DNA of 64,000 nucleotides from Polynucleobacter yangtzensis (GTDB lineage: Bacteria > Pseudomonadota > Gammaproteobacteria > Burkholderiales > Burkholderiaceae). The stretch lies in contig NZ_LOJI01000022.1 in assembly GCF_001595965.1 (NCBI RefSeq), positions 1 to 64,000 on the forward strand, written 5' to 3'. Below are positions 45,736-55,994 of the stretch, piece after piece. How positions within the stretch are numbered: the first letter of the stretch is position 1; each line of letters begins with the position of its first letter. The notes beneath the pieces are model-generated. The model saw only the letters and a program-made list of their open reading frames with translations. It had not been told where the DNA came from and ran no database searches. Position numbers and translations under genes: made by a program.

Positions 45736-45754
45736 TGGCGCCTTTTGGGCGCCA
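45736..45754. other. GC-rich hairpin between degQ and lepA
   Basis: Perfect 7-bp inverted repeat TGGCGCC / GGCGCCA with loop TTTTG, 28 bases after degQ. It has no T run, so it may protect the 3' end or be a weak terminator rather than a full one. Confidence 0.5.
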
Positions 45755-45844
45755 CCCATTACAATCAATTTAAGACGACTTTTTGCAGCGCATCATTGTG
45801 GTGCGTTCTGACAAGGCGTTTTTTGAATGACCTATTAAGACGCT

Positions 45845-47650
45845 ATGGATTTAATCCGCAATTTTTCTATCATCGCCCATATCGATCACGGCAAATCGAC
45901 GCTTGCTGATCGCATTATTCAACTCTGTGGCGGTCTTTCTGATCGCGAAATGGAAGCCCAGGTTCTCGACTCAATGGATATTGAGCGTGAGCGTGGCATC
46001 ACGATTAAGGCGCAAACCGCTGCTTTAAATTACAAAGCCAAAGATGGCAAGACTTACAACATTAACCTGATTGATACCCCAGGTCACGTCGACTTCTCCT
46101 ATGAGGTTAGCCGCTCTTTATCTGCCTGTGAAGGTGCTTTATTAGTAGTTGATGCTAGCCAGGGTGTTGAAGCGCAAACAGTTGCTAACTGTTACATGGC
46201 TCTTGAGTTGGGCGTTGAGGTTGTTCCGGTTCTCAATAAGATTGATTTGCCGCAGGCTGATCCTGAGCGCGCTAAAAAAGAAATTGAAGATGTGATTGGT
46301 ATAGATGCTTCAGAGGCTGTAACCTGTTCAGCCAAGACAGGTCTGGGTGTTCAGGATGTAATCGAAGAAATGATTGCTAGAGTGCCTCCGCCAAAAGGTA
46401 ATGCAACAGATCCATTACAAGCCTTGATTATTGACTCTTGGTTTGATAACTATGTTGGTGTTGTCATGCTGGTGCGCGTTGTGAACGGCACTTTAAAACC
46501 AAAAGAAAAAATTACTTTAATGGCTAACGGTTCAAGCCATTTAGTTGAGCACGTAGGCGTGTTTAGTCCGAAGTCAGTAGATCGCCCTGAGCTATCTGCC
46601 GGTCAAGTGGGCTTTGTGATTGCTGGCATCAAAGAATTAAAGGCTGCTAAGGTTGGTGACACTGTCACACATTCTCCTGGACAACAAGGTCGTGTTCCTG
46701 CGTCTGAGCCATTGCCTGGATTTAAAGAAGTTAAACCCCAAGTATTCGCGGGTTTATATCCAGTTGAATCGAGTGAATACGATCAGCTACGCGAGTCTTT
46801 AGAAAAGCTACAACTCAACGACGCTTCTCTCTTGTATGAGCCAGAGGTATCACAAGCGCTTGGATTTGGTTTTCGTTGCGGCTTCTTAGGTTTGTTGCAC
46901 ATGGAGATTGTGCAAGAACGTTTAGAACGTCAGTACGGCATGAATCTCATCACTACCGCTCCAACGGTGGTGTACCAGGTAGAGCAATCGGACGGTTCAA
47001 TTATCTCTGTAGATAACCCGTCGAAGATGCCTGAGGCTAGCAAGATCAATACGATTCTTGAGCCTATCGTGACAGTCAATTTATACATGCCCCAAGAGTA
47101 TGTGGGTTCCATTATTACTTTGTGCGTTGGTAAGCGCGGTATACAGATGGATATGAATTACCTAGGCCGCCAGGTCAAGCTCACTTATGAACTACCAATG
47201 GCAGAGATTGTTTTGGACTTCTTTGACAAAATGAAGTCGATCTCACGTGGCTATGCCTCGATGGATTATGAGTTCAAAGAATATCGTCCAGCTGACGTGG
47301 TGAAAGTCGACATCCTGATTAATAGCGAACGCGTTGATGCACTCTCTGTCATTGTTCACCGTAGTAATAGCCAACATCGCGGTCGTGAGGTTGTAGCGAA
47401 GATGCGCGGCATCATTCCTCGTCAAATGTTTGATGTGGCTATTCAGGCGGCGATCGGCAGCAATATTGTTGCTCGTGAAAACGTCAAAGCATTACGTAAG
47501 AACGTTCTGGCTAAGTGCTATGGCGGTGATATCTCCCGTAAGCGCAAGTTATTAGAGAAGCAAAAAGAAGGTAAGAAGCGTATGAAGCAGGTGGGTAATG
47601 TGGAGATTCCACAAGAGGCCTTCTTAGCTATTTTGCAGGTGGAAGATTAA
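45845..47650 (+). CDS. lepA: Elongation factor 4 (LepA)
   Basis: A 601-residue GTPase with G1 [14 protein letters not shown]3 [11 protein letters not shown] and G4 NKIDLP. The C-terminal domain with [18 protein letters not shown] is the LepA-specific part. It acts on stalled ribosomes or in initiation. Its stop codon shares base 47650 with the lepB ATG (TAATG), and lepB usually follows lepA. Confidence 0.98.
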   Translation: MDLIRNFSIIAHIDHGKSTLADRIIQLCGGLSDREMEAQVLDSMDIERERGITIKAQTAALNYKAKDGKTYNINLIDTPGHVDFSYEVSRSLSACEGALLVVDASQGVEAQTVANCYMALELGVEVVPVLNKIDLPQADPERAKKEIEDVIGIDASEAVTCSAKTGLGVQDVIEEMIARVPPPKGNATDPLQALIIDSWFDNYVGVVMLVRVVNGTLKPKEKITLMANGSSHLVEHVGVFSPKSVDRPELSAGQVGFVIAGIKELKAAKVGDTVTHSPGQQGRVPASEPLPGFKEVKPQVFAGLYPVESSEYDQLRESLEKLQLNDASLLYEPEVSQALGFGFRCGFLGLLHMEIVQERLERQYGMNLITTAPTVVYQVEQSDGSIISVDNPSKMPEASKINTILEPIVTVNLYMPQEYVGSIITLCVGKRGIQMDMNYLGRQVKLTYELPMAEIVLDFFDKMKSISRGYASMDYEFKEYRPADVVKVDILINSERVDALSVIVHRSNSQHRGREVVAKMRGIIPRQMFDVAIQAAIGSNIVARENVKALRKNVLAKCYGGDISRKRKLLEKQKEGKKRMKQVGNVEIPQEAFLAILQVED

Positions 47651-48456
47651 TGAACTTTGCTCTAGTCCTTTTTATCCTGGTGATTATTTCTGGTATCGCC
47701 TGGGTTGCTGATAAATTGCACTTTGCTCCGCAAAGACGCTTGGCAGGCAACGATCGCATGCCTTTATGGCTTGAATACACCGCAGGCTTCTTCCCGGTTA
47801 TATGTGCGGTGTTTGTATTGCGTTCTTTCATTGCTGAGCCGTTCAAGATTCCATCTGGATCAATGATTCCGACTTTACAAATTGGCGATTTCATTTTGGT
47901 GAATAAATTTACCTATGGAATTCGTCTACCTGTGCTCAATCAAAAGGTAGTCGACCTAGGCACACCTAAGCGTGGTGATGTTGTTGTGTTTCGCTATCCA
48001 CGTGATGAGTCAGTAGATTACATTAAGCGTGTAGTGGCCCTTCCAGGCGATAAAATCACTTATGAAAATAAACGCCTGACCATCAATGGCCAACCATTGC
48101 AATATAGTGGTGGCGAGCCTTATCTTGATCCAGAGAATATGCGCTATGCCAAACGTTTCACGGAAACTTTTCCTGCGGACTTAGGCGGCAATCGTCATGA
48201 GATCCTGAATGACCCAGATCGTCCGGCTACTGTATTTCCCACTGAACGTTTTCCCGGTTCTGAATTCTGCCAATATCAACAGTCAGGCATGACTTGTAAA
48301 GTACCGGCAGGTCATTACTTTGCGATGGGTGATAACCGCGATAACAGTGCAGACTCTCGTTATTGGGGCTTTGTGCCAGATAAAAACATTGTGGGTAAAG
48401 CCTTCTTTGTTTGGCTTAATCTCGGCAATCTTGGTCGCATAGGCGGATTCGAGTAA
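47650..48456 (+). CDS. lepB: Signal peptidase I
   Basis: A 268-residue inner-membrane protease. Two membrane segments at about 1-20 and 40-60; the catalytic Ser is in [20 protein letters not shown] and the Lys in [11 protein letters not shown]. The late motif [14 protein letters not shown] is complete. It removes signal peptides of Sec and Tat substrates such as the exported proteins of this window. Confidence 0.97.
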   Translation: MNFALVLFILVIISGIAWVADKLHFAPQRRLAGNDRMPLWLEYTAGFFPVICAVFVLRSFIAEPFKIPSGSMIPTLQIGDFILVNKFTYGIRLPVLNQKVVDLGTPKRGDVVVFRYPRDESVDYIKRVVALPGDKITYENKRLTINGQPLQYSGGEPYLDPENMRYAKRFTETFPADLGGNRHEILNDPDRPATVFPTERFPGSEFCQYQQSGMTCKVPAGHYFAMGDNRDNSADSRYWGFVPDKNIVGKAFFVWLNLGNLGRIGGFE

Positions 48457-48461
48457 ATATC

Positions 48462-49253
48462 ATGAATGCGCGCGCCGTTATCGAAACTGGACCGCTGCAA
48501 GAGCGCCTTGGCTACACCTTCAAGAAGCCTGAGTTACTGAACCAAGCTTTAACTCATCGCAGTCATAGCAAGAAAAACAACGAGCGTTTAGAGTTTCTGG
48601 GCGACTCTATTCTCAATTGCGTAGTAGCAGAGATGCTATATGAACGTTATTCCGATTTAGATGAAGGTGATTTGTCTCGTGTGCGTGCGAATTTAGTAAA
48701 GCAGCAGGCCTTATATGAAATTGCTCAAACACTATCCCTATCGGATTACTTGCGCTTAGGTGAGGGTGAGTTGAAGAGCGGTGGATTTCGTCGCCCATCA
48801 ATCTTGGCTGATACCTTAGAGGCAGTTACTGGCGCCATCTTTATGGATGGTGGATTTGAAGCGGCCAAGGCAAGCTTGCGCAAGCTCTACTCCATCATCC
48901 TAGAGCACGTTGATCCAAAAACCTTGGGCAAAGACGATAAAACACTTTTGCAAGAATGTTTACAGAGTTATCAGTTGCCTTTACCAGCATATAACGTTAC
49001 TGGCACTACTGGCGCTGCGCATAATCAGCAATTTGAGGTGGAATGTTTAATTCCTAGTCATAAGGTGGCAGTGAAAGGCGAAGGCGCTTCACGTCGCGCT
49101 GCTGAGCAGGCTGCAGCTAAATTAGCCTTAATAGCGATGCTTAAAGCCTTGCCACAAGAATCTCGCAAACCCAAGAAAACTCGGTCAGCGAAAAAGAAAG
49201 CAGCAAAAAAAGAAGTGACCGAAGAGCAGTTCAATCTTAAGCTGAAGGGCTAA
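48462..49253 (+). CDS. rnc: Ribonuclease III
   Basis: A 263-residue dsRNA endonuclease. The signature [21 protein letters not shown] contains the catalytic Glu and Asp; a dsRNA-binding domain follows (about 155-225). The C-terminal tail of about 35 residues is Lys/Arg-rich ([16 protein letters not shown]) and longer than in E. coli (226 residues). It processes 30S rRNA precursors. It is followed by era after 2 bases. Confidence 0.96.
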   Translation: MNARAVIETGPLQERLGYTFKKPELLNQALTHRSHSKKNNERLEFLGDSILNCVVAEMLYERYSDLDEGDLSRVRANLVKQQALYEIAQTLSLSDYLRLGEGELKSGGFRRPSILADTLEAVTGAIFMDGGFEAAKASLRKLYSIILEHVDPKTLGKDDKTLLQECLQSYQLPLPAYNVTGTTGAAHNQQFEVECLIPSHKVAVKGEGASRRAAEQAAAKLALIAMLKALPQESRKPKKTRSAKKKAAKKEVTEEQFNLKLKG

Positions 49254-49255
49254 TC

Positions 49256-50191
49256 GTGTTTAGATGCGGCACTATCGCCATTGTTGGGCGTCCTAATATG
49301 GGTAAATCAACCTTGCTCAACGCCTTGGTTGGTCAGAAGATCAGTATTACTTCTCGTAAAGCGCAAACTACGCGCCATCGTATTTTGGGTATCCAGAATC
49401 GTGAAGAAGCTCAGTTCATATTTATCGATACGCCAGGTTTTCAGACGCGTTTGATGAATACCTTAAACAAAGCGCTTAATCGCACAGTAACGACTGCATT
49501 GCAGGATGTGAATGTGGCTTGCTTTGTGGTTGAGGCTGGCTACTTTGGTGAGGATGACAAAAAAGTTTTGAAGTTGCTCCCGGATGATTTACCGGTAGTG
49601 CTGGTACTCAATAAATTGGATTTGTTTAATAGCCGTTTTCAGACGCCATCAGAGCGCGATCAGGCCTTATTGAACTTCATTAAAGATATGGCTCGCCCTT
49701 GGTGTGAATTAGGTGGTCACGAAGACCAAAAATGCGAGTTTGCTGAAATTATTCCGATGAGTGCAAAGAGTCCAGGGGATATTGAGAGATTGTTAGACGT
49801 GCTTGAGGGCTATCTGCCCGAGGCGCCAGCCGTGTACGATGGCGATACCATCACCGATCGCAGTGAGCGATTCTTGGCTGCTGAGATTTTGCGTGAAAAA
49901 GTATTCCGCTTTACTGGCGAGGAGTTGCCATACACCAGCACGGTAGTGATCGATCAGTTCAAGATGGACGGTAAGATGCGCCGTATTGCAGCAACTATCC
50001 TGGTAGATCGCGATAGTCATAAGGCTATGATCATTGGTCAAAAAGGCGAGCGTCTGAAAAAGATTTCTACTGATGCCCGTATCGACATGGAAAAGCTCTT
50101 TGATGGAAAAGTTTTCCTAGAGACTTGGGTGAAAGTCAAGCGTGGCTGGGCTGATGATCGCGCCGAATTGCGGGCGCAAGGGCTGGAATAA
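49256..50191 (+). CDS. era: GTPase Era
   Basis: A 311-residue GTPase for 30S maturation. G1 is GRPNMGKST (Met in place of the common Val), G3 DTPGF, G4 NKLD; a KH domain at the end has [14 protein letters not shown]. Start is GTG at 49256, 2 bases after rnc, with AAGGGC near. The rnc-era-recO order is standard. Confidence 0.97.
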   Translation: MFRCGTIAIVGRPNMGKSTLLNALVGQKISITSRKAQTTRHRILGIQNREEAQFIFIDTPGFQTRLMNTLNKALNRTVTTALQDVNVACFVVEAGYFGEDDKKVLKLLPDDLPVVLVLNKLDLFNSRFQTPSERDQALLNFIKDMARPWCELGGHEDQKCEFAEIIPMSAKSPGDIERLLDVLEGYLPEAPAVYDGDTITDRSERFLAAEILREKVFRFTGEELPYTSTVVIDQFKMDGKMRRIAATILVDRDSHKAMIIGQKGERLKKISTDARIDMEKLFDGKVFLETWVKVKRGWADDRAELRAQGLE

Positions 50192-50196
50192 ATTCA

Positions 50197-50931
50197 ATGG
50201 CCTCGATTCGAGTTGCTGACGAACCTGCTTTTGTATTACACAGCATCCCTTATAAAGAGACGAGCTTAATTCTGGATGTATTTACACGGCAATATGGCCG
50301 TATGGCCTTAATTGCCAAAGGTGCTAAACGTCCGCATTCAACACTAAGACCTGTATTGCAGCGTTTTCAGCCATTGCTGGTTTCTTGGAGCGGTAAATCT
50401 GAGCTGCGTACCTTAACGAAATCTGAGTGGGTAGGTGGCATGCCCTCTTTAGTTGGAGATGCCTTGCTTTGCGGCTTCTACTTGAACGAGTTGCTTGTGA
50501 AGTTTTTAGCGCGTGAAGATGATTACGAAAAGCTTTATGACCGCTATGCAGAAACGATTAATGCCTTATCAAATTTAGAGTTTGAGTCCAAGGGCTTAGA
50601 AGAAATCCTACGTCCTTTTGAGTTATCACTCTTGCAGGAGACTGGTTATGCCGCAGCATTAGATCGCTGCGTTGAAACTAATGAGGCACCTTTGGCTCAT
50701 GAGCAGTATGTTTATCAGCCTGAGCGTGGTGTTCGTCCCGTCCAGGTCGATGATCCGGGGCACTGGCCAGTCCTGACTGGAAAATCCTTATTGGCGATTG
50801 CTGTTGGTGATTTTTCCGATTCAGAGACTCTCTCGGAAAGTAAGCAGTTAATGCGTTTTCTGTTGGGCTTACATTTGCAGGATCAAGTGCTCACTACGCG
50901 TCAAATTTTGATTGATCTGAAGAAAATCTAG
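50197..50931 (+). CDS. recO: DNA repair protein RecO
   Basis: A 244-residue protein. OB-fold N-terminus with EPAFVLHSIPYKETSLILDVFTR divided by the usual loop, LIAKGAKRP, and the LLVSWSGKSELRTLTKSE segment; helical C-terminus. RecO loads RecA at gaps with RecR. It follows era by 5 bases and precedes pdxJ by 12. Confidence 0.94.
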   Translation: MASIRVADEPAFVLHSIPYKETSLILDVFTRQYGRMALIAKGAKRPHSTLRPVLQRFQPLLVSWSGKSELRTLTKSEWVGGMPSLVGDALLCGFYLNELLVKFLAREDDYEKLYDRYAETINALSNLEFESKGLEEILRPFELSLLQETGYAAALDRCVETNEAPLAHEQYVYQPERGVRPVQVDDPGHWPVLTGKSLLAIAVGDFSDSETLSESKQLMRFLLGLHLQDQVLTTRQILIDLKKI

Positions 50932-50943
50932 TAATCTACAGAG

Positions 50944-51693
50944 ATGAGCAGCCATCCAAGCCTTGAACTAGGCATCAATATTGACCATGTCGCCACTTTG
51001 CGTAATGCGCGTGGGACGATCTATCCCGATCCATTAAGGGCAGCAGCTTTGGCTGAAGAGGCTGGCGCAGATCTCATTACATTGCATTTGCGTGAAGATC
51101 GTCGTCATATTAAGGATGCTGATTTACTGGCCTTACGACCACTGATTAAAACCCGCATGAATTTAGAGTGCGCAGTCACTCCTGAGATGATTGACATCGC
51201 CTGCCAAGTAAAGCCGCATGATGTCTGCTTAGTTCCAGAAAAGCGTGAAGAAGTGACAACTGAAGGCGGATTGGATGTCTTGGGTCATTTCGATGCAGTA
51301 AAAGTAGCCACAAAGAAATTGGTCGATGCCGGCATTCGGGTGTCATTATTTATTGATCCCGAAGAGAAGCAAATTCAGGCAGCTAAAGATGTGGGCGCGA
51401 CTGTGGTTGAGTTACATACTGGTCGTTACGCCGATTTATCGGGCGCCGATCAGGCGAAAGAATTGGAGCGTATTCGTAAGGCTGCAGTCTTTGGAAAAAG
51501 TATTGGCATGAGAGTCAATGCTGGTCATGGTTTGCATGAGGGGAATGTAAAGCCTATCGCAGCAATTGCGGAATTATCCGAGCTCAATATTGGCCACGCT
51601 ATTGTTGCTGAGGCCCTGTTCAAAGGCTGGCAAAAGGCAATCATCGATATGAAAACCTTGATGGCTCAGGGTAGAGCGCTCGCGAAAGAATAA
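50944..51693 (+). CDS. pdxJ: Pyridoxine 5'-phosphate synthase
   Basis: A 249-residue TIM-barrel enzyme that joins 1-deoxyxylulose 5-phosphate with aminoacetone phosphate in DXP-dependent vitamin B6 synthesis. Motifs: [39 protein letters not shown] and [11 protein letters not shown]. The recO-pdxJ-acpS order is the common proteobacterial one. Confidence 0.98.
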   Translation: MSSHPSLELGINIDHVATLRNARGTIYPDPLRAAALAEEAGADLITLHLREDRRHIKDADLLALRPLIKTRMNLECAVTPEMIDIACQVKPHDVCLVPEKREEVTTEGGLDVLGHFDAVKVATKKLVDAGIRVSLFIDPEEKQIQAAKDVGATVVELHTGRYADLSGADQAKELERIRKAAVFGKSIGMRVNAGHGLHEGNVKPIAAIAELSELNIGHAIVAEALFKGWQKAIIDMKTLMAQGRALAKE

Positions 51694-51715
51694 TCAATAG
51701 CTACAAAATAAAAAA

Positions 51716-52108
51716 ATGATCATTGGTATTGGCACAGACATTCTGCAGATTGAGCGCTTACAAGCGGCTTACGATCGCACGAATGGCCGCTTAGCTGAAA
51801 AAATTCTGGGTCCAGAAGAGATGCTGGTATTTCAGCATCGCCTCGCTAGAAATCATAAGCGTGGAATTGCCTTTTTAGCTACGCGTTTTGCGGCGAAAGA
51901 AGCCTTTTCAAAAGCAATCGGGCTTGGCATGAGAATGCCGATGACTTGGCGCTCGCTTCAAACTTTGAATGAGCCAAGTGGCAAGCCGGTAACGAGCTAT
52001 TTAGGTGCGCTGGCGCAATTCATGCAAGAAAAAAATTGGGAAGCTCACGTAACGGTAAGTGATGAACAAGATATGGCAATTGCGCATGTAATTGTTACTC
52101 AAAAATAA
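51716..52108 (+). CDS. acpS: Holo-ACP synthase
   Basis: A 130-residue phosphopantetheinyl transferase with [12 protein letters not shown] (Asp8 binds Mg) and [14 protein letters not shown] (catalytic Glu). It activates AcpP encoded in this window. It is followed by nagZ after 9 bases. Confidence 0.96.
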   Translation: MIIGIGTDILQIERLQAAYDRTNGRLAEKILGPEEMLVFQHRLARNHKRGIAFLATRFAAKEAFSKAIGLGMRMPMTWRSLQTLNEPSGKPVTSYLGALAQFMQEKNWEAHVTVSDEQDMAIAHVIVTQK

Positions 52109-52117
52109 GAGGAAAAG

Positions 52118-53191
52118 ATGAGTAAGTCAAAGATGGCCCCAGGCCCAATCACTTTAGATGTAGTTGGTTTGGAATTAAATGCTGAAGATCGTAGACGCAT
52201 TTTGCATCCACTGACTGGGGGCGTCATATTGTTTGGTCGTAACTTTGCCAATCGTCAGCAGCTCACAAAACTTACCGCCGCTATTAAAAAACTACGTCCT
52301 GATGTCTTGATTTCGATTGATCATGAGGGCGGTAGAGTGCAGCGCGCTAGGACTGATGGCTTTACCCATCTTCCAGCAATGCGTAAATTGGGTGAATTAT
52401 GGAGCGCTAAAAATAAATCGTCTCATGCTGCGGAGTCAGCTGCGATCGCTATGGCAGCAGCTACTGCCTGTGGCTATGTGCTGGCAGCTGAATTACGTGC
52501 CTGTGGTGTAGATTTCAGTTTTACACCGGTTCTGGATTTGGATTTTGGTAGAAGCTGTGTGATCGGTGATCGATCTTTTAGTCGTGATCCACAAATTGTT
52601 TTTGCTCTAGCGAAAAGTTTGAATGAAGGTTTGCGCCTTGCTGGTATGGCGAACTGTGGCAAACACTTTCCAGGCCATGGTTGGGCTGAAGCTGATTCAC
52701 ATGTGGCAATTCCAGTGGATGAGCGCAGCTTGAAAGAGATCTTGAACGATGATGCCAAGCCTTATGAGTGGCTTGATCTCAGCTTGGCTTCAGTGATGCC
52801 GGCGCATGTGATTTATCCAAAGGTAGATAAGAACCCAGCTGGCTTCTCTAAAGTTTGGCTCCACTCTATCTTGCGCCAAGAATTGGGTTTTGAGGGAGTG
52901 ATCTTTAGCGATGACCTTTCGATGGAAGGCGCGAGTGTTGCCGGGTCAGTAGTTAAGGGTGCGGAACTGGCGCTAGATGCTGGTTGTGATGCAGTGCTGA
53001 TCTGTAATCGCCCGGATCTTGCTGATCAGTTATTAAGTAAGTTAAAGGTTTCAAAAGCCAAGCTGGAAGAGTCAAGAGGGCGATTGAATAAACTCATGCC
53101 AACAGCTCTTGCCCTAAATTGGCAAGAACTCCAAAGTGAGTCCCAGTATGAACATGCCAAGGGGTTGCTGGAACAGCTTAATTTAATTTAA
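52118..53191 (+). CDS. nagZ: Beta-N-acetylhexosaminidase NagZ
   Basis: A 357-residue cytoplasmic GH3 enzyme in peptidoglycan recycling; it removes GlcNAc from anhydroMurNAc peptides. Motifs: LISIDHEGGRVQR, GKHFPGHGWAEADSHV with the catalytic His of the mobile loop, and IFSDDLSMEGA with the nucleophile Asp. It ends in a 4-base overlap with the convergent GNAT gene. Confidence 0.95.
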   Translation: MSKSKMAPGPITLDVVGLELNAEDRRRILHPLTGGVILFGRNFANRQQLTKLTAAIKKLRPDVLISIDHEGGRVQRARTDGFTHLPAMRKLGELWSAKNKSSHAAESAAIAMAAATACGYVLAAELRACGVDFSFTPVLDLDFGRSCVIGDRSFSRDPQIVFALAKSLNEGLRLAGMANCGKHFPGHGWAEADSHVAIPVDERSLKEILNDDAKPYEWLDLSLASVMPAHVIYPKVDKNPAGFSKVWLHSILRQELGFEGVIFSDDLSMEGASVAGSVVKGAELALDAGCDAVLICNRPDLADQLLSKLKVSKAKLEESRGRLNKLMPTALALNWQELQSESQYEHAKGLLEQLNLI

Positions 53192-54192
53192 GCGGACTTC
53201 TGGGTGCGTTTCCATTCTGAGACAACATAGCTTTTGACACTGTCTCCTTGCGGTCTTGCGCAAACAATTTCATCAACGTTAACCGTTTGATTAATTTTTT
53301 GCAGGCGCACTACATCGCTTTTACTTGAGTAGTTTGGCATCCAAGATCCCCAGAAAAAACCGTGCTTTTCTAAGTCCTCGAAAGCCTTAGACGCAGCCTC
53401 TTGCTCGATGGGTAAGTCTAGGTAAATAGAGGCAAGATTTAAATCTTGAATACTCTTTAATTGGTTCTCTACCGCTTGAAGGAAATCGTTGCCTATCAGT
53501 TCTACAGAAATATTGGCAGTTTGAATACCGGAGTTAACAACTGTATTGATGATGGTTTGGCCTTTGCCGGCCTGATTTGAAACTAAGACCTTGCGATCTA
53601 GATTTAAGTCCTGCGCGAGCTCTTGAGTATGTGTCGTATGGTTGCTTGGGAGGTAGATGGTATGTGGCCGATCCTCAATAGATAGGTAAAAAGCGAGCAA
53701 TGACATTCTGGTATCGGGGTGATTTTCCAATCCCTTCATGGCAATGGTCGATGGCATATCGCCAATAAAGAGACCGGTTTCTTTCGCATTGAATGCAATC
53801 ATTTCATGCTGGCTGTAGGGGTGATTGGTTACGCACTCAGTCCAAAACCCCGGAAGCGCTAGAGTACGTGCAATTTCAATTCGTTTCTGAGCCATTTTTT
53901 CGGCAACTTGATGACCTCGGTAATTCGGGTCAACCATCATCTTCCCAGCTTCTGGCGAAGTATTTTGGGGGCCATCAAAGGTAAGGGCGCAGTGGCCAAT
54001 GATTTCGCCGTTGGGGAGTTTTGCGATAACCGAATGCATCAATTTTGTATCAATTGCTTCCTTAAGCTTCGATGGGTCATACATCACTGGGTTAGGATAA
54101 CTTTCCCCGTAGCACCGTCTTACGCAGTCAATTAGCGGCGTTATATCTGTCGGCCCTAAGGAAGCGATATCAAAGTTGATCTCATTGGTCAT
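53188..54192 (-). CDS. GNAT-family N-acetyltransferase with C-terminal extension
   Basis: A 334-residue protein. Residues 1-160 form a GNAT domain (motif A: MMVDPNYRGHQVAEKMAQKR). The second half is unrecognised; it has IDLP-like strand patterns and may be a second, degenerate GNAT fold. The substrate is unknown. The frame is open to 54255, but that would read through the efp terminator, so the ATG at 54192 is preferred. Confidence 0.8.
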   Translation of the reverse strand: MTNEINFDIASLGPTDITPLIDCVRRCYGESYPNPVMYDPSKLKEAIDTKLMHSVIAKLPNGEIIGHCALTFDGPQNTSPEAGKMMVDPNYRGHQVAEKMAQKRIEIARTLALPGFWTECVTNHPYSQHEMIAFNAKETGLFIGDMPSTIAMKGLENHPDTRMSLLAFYLSIEDRPHTIYLPSNHTTHTQELAQDLNLDRKVLVSNQAGKGQTIINTVVNSGIQTANISVELIGNDFLQAVENQLKSIQDLNLASIYLDLPIEQEAASKAFEDLEKHGFFWGSWMPNYSSKSDVVRLQKINQTVNVDEIVCARPQGDSVKSYVVSEWKRTQKSA

Positions 54193-54225
54193 AGTCTGAG
54201 CATTATGACTTGTACTCGGAAAATA

Positions 54226-54250
54226 AAAAAGCCCGGCAAGCCGGGCTTTT
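54226..54250 (-). terminator. Intrinsic terminator of efp
   Basis: Stem AAAAGCCCGGC / GCCGGGCTTTT with a 3-base loop; on the minus strand a T run follows. It ends efp transcription before the GNAT gene. Confidence 0.9.
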
Positions 54251-54259
54251 AACATCGTA

Positions 54260-54284
54260 GCTAACTAGTTAAAAATTAGTTAGC
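54260..54284 (-). other. Inverted repeat over the efp stop codon
   Basis: GCTAACTA / TAGTTAGC, 8 bp perfect with a 9-base loop, contains the efp stop (54276-54278). It may shield the 3' end of the mRNA together with the terminator just downstream. Confidence 0.45.
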
Positions 54285-54836
54285 GCGGCTACGGTATTCG
54301 CCTGTACGAGTATCGATTTCAATCTTGTCGCCAGTGTTGCAGAACAATGGAACTTGCAATTCATAGCCAGTTGCTAATTTTGCAGTCTTCAATACTTTGC
54401 CAGAGCTGGTATCGCCTTTAACTGCTGGCTCAGTGTAAATGATTTCACGAACCAATGAGTTTGGCATTGCTACTGAAAGAGCTTTACCTTCGTAGAACAC
54501 CACTTCACATGGCATGCTTTCTTCGAGGTAATTCAATGCGTCACCCATGAACTCAGCTTCAACTTCGTATTGGTTGTAGTCGCCATCCATAAATACATAC
54601 ATTGGATCTGCGAAGTAAGAATATGTGCACTCTTTCTTGTCGAGAATCACAACATCAAATTTGTCATCGGCTTTGTAAACGCCTTCGTTCGGCGCGCCAG
54701 TTAACAAGTTTTTAAATTTCATTTTCACAACAGAGGAGTTGCGGCCAGAGCGGCTATATTCGGCTTTTAAAACGACCTGGGCATCAGTGCCGATCATTAC
54801 TACGTTACCAACGCGGAGTTCTTGTGCTGTTTTCAT
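54276..54836 (-). CDS. efp: Elongation factor P (Arg32 type)
   Basis: A 186-residue translation factor that relieves stalls at polyproline. The loop tip is [15 protein letters not shown] with Arg32 at the place where E. coli has Lys34; this type is rhamnosylated by EarP, which is encoded 87 bases upstream on the same strand. The C-terminal OB domain ends in [14 protein letters not shown]. Confidence 0.97.
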   Translation of the reverse strand: MKTAQELRVGNVVMIGTDAQVVLKAEYSRSGRNSSVVKMKFKNLLTGAPNEGVYKADDKFDVVILDKKECTYSYFADPMYVFMDGDYNQYEVEAEFMGDALNYLEESMPCEVVFYEGKALSVAMPNSLVREIIYTEPAVKGDTSSGKVLKTAKLATGYELQVPLFCNTGDKIEIDTRTGEYRSRAN

Positions 54837-54923
54837 CTTGCTATTCCTGGGGGCAGAGCTATTTTTCTGCGGTTTTTATCAAAAACAAGATTGTAACCGC
54901 CCGCAAGCCTTTATTGCTTGGGA

Positions 54924-55994
54924 TTAGGCGACAAAGCGGATTAAACGTGCTGGCAAGCCGCCATCCGCTTGTTTTTCGAGTAAATGGGCACGCCAGTGCT
55001 TAGCATGCGCATCCCAGACTCCTAGCTTGCCAAACCATTCACTTGGCATTGCCCAGGTCATTGCGGCAATAGTGGCCAGCCTTAATTCTTGGCTAGCCTC
55101 CTCAAGATAGAGATCCAAAAAAGCAGCTAATTTCACTTCATGAGCGCGATCTTCCTGGGGATAGATGTGCCAAATAAATGGTTTGCCTGCCAGTTGTGCA
55201 CGTACAAAAGAATCTTCTCCACGCACAATGTTGAAATCACACTGTGAAAGCACCCAGTCGTATTCATCCTGAGAAACGAATGGCATGGAGATTAGTTGTA
55301 GGTTTCTTGGTAGCGAGATAGGTTGTTCGCCATATAAGTTGAGCTGCTCCGCATGACCATGAGCTAGCAAGATATCAACCTCTTCACCAAGGCTACCTAA
55401 GTTCTCTAGCCATTTTTTTAGCGGCGCCCCTGGGTAGCAAAAAACACTGATTCGCTTTGCTCCAGGCCGTAAGTTAGACCAGACAGTTTTGAGATCATTC
55501 GGAATATTGTTGTCGGTGAGATGACCTTCTGCTGGAATAGGATCTAGTAATAGCCCGCCAACTTCCTTTTGGAATCCAGGAAAGAAAAAATACTTGGGAA
55601 TGCCGTGAGACTGGGGTGATGCTTTGCCGTGGAATTCTGTTATCCAGGGTTCAGCGCTGAGGTATTCCAGGTTAATGATGATGGGCTTGATGGAGGCTAT
55701 AAACAGGCCGGCAAGATAGCGCTCAGGTAATTCGCAGCCAAATGCTTCAATCACCACATCGGGCGTTTGTACTGGGTGCCTGGCATTGTTATGACTAGCA
55801 TCCCATGGCTGCATATCAATTTTTTTCTTTATGGCGGGGTTCACACCCGAAGCGAGTAAATTAAGGGTTGGCAGATCATCGCAAAAAATACGCACCTCTT
55901 GCCCATGAATGCTTGCTAAGCTTCGGGCTAGACGCCAGCAAATACCAGCATCACCATAGTTATCGACGATTTGACAGAAAATATCCCAACGCAT
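54924..55994 (-). CDS. earP: EF-P arginine rhamnosyltransferase EarP
   Basis: A 356-residue inverting GT-B glycosyltransferase that moves rhamnose from dTDP-rhamnose to Arg32 of EF-P. The start [20 protein letters not shown] carries the two Asp (D11, D15) needed for catalysis; the nucleotide-sugar site is [24 protein letters not shown] at 55994 is the family's normal start; a TTG two codons earlier is not needed. Its ATG lies on the same CATG as the divergent uvrC start. rml genes for dTDP-rhamnose are not in the window. Confidence 0.96.
   Translation of the reverse strand: MRWDIFCQIVDNYGDAGICWRLARSLASIHGQEVRIFCDDLPTLNLLASGVNPAIKKKIDMQPWDASHNNARHPVQTPDVVIEAFGCELPERYLAGLFIASIKPIIINLEYLSAEPWITEFHGKASPQSHGIPKYFFFPGFQKEVGGLLLDPIPAEGHLTDNNIPNDLKTVWSNLRPGAKRISVFCYPGAPLKKWLENLGSLGEEVDILLAHGHAEQLNLYGEQPISLPRNLQLISMPFVSQDEYDWVLSQCDFNIVRGEDSFVRAQLAGKPFIWHIYPQEDRAHEVKLAAFLDLYLEEASQELRLATIAAMTWAMPSEWFGKLGVWDAHAKHWRAHLLEKQADGGLPARLIRFVA

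Noticed and set aside
54193..54255. Longer start of the GNAT gene
   Set aside because: The extension is read from the efp terminator hairpin and has no ribosome binding site.
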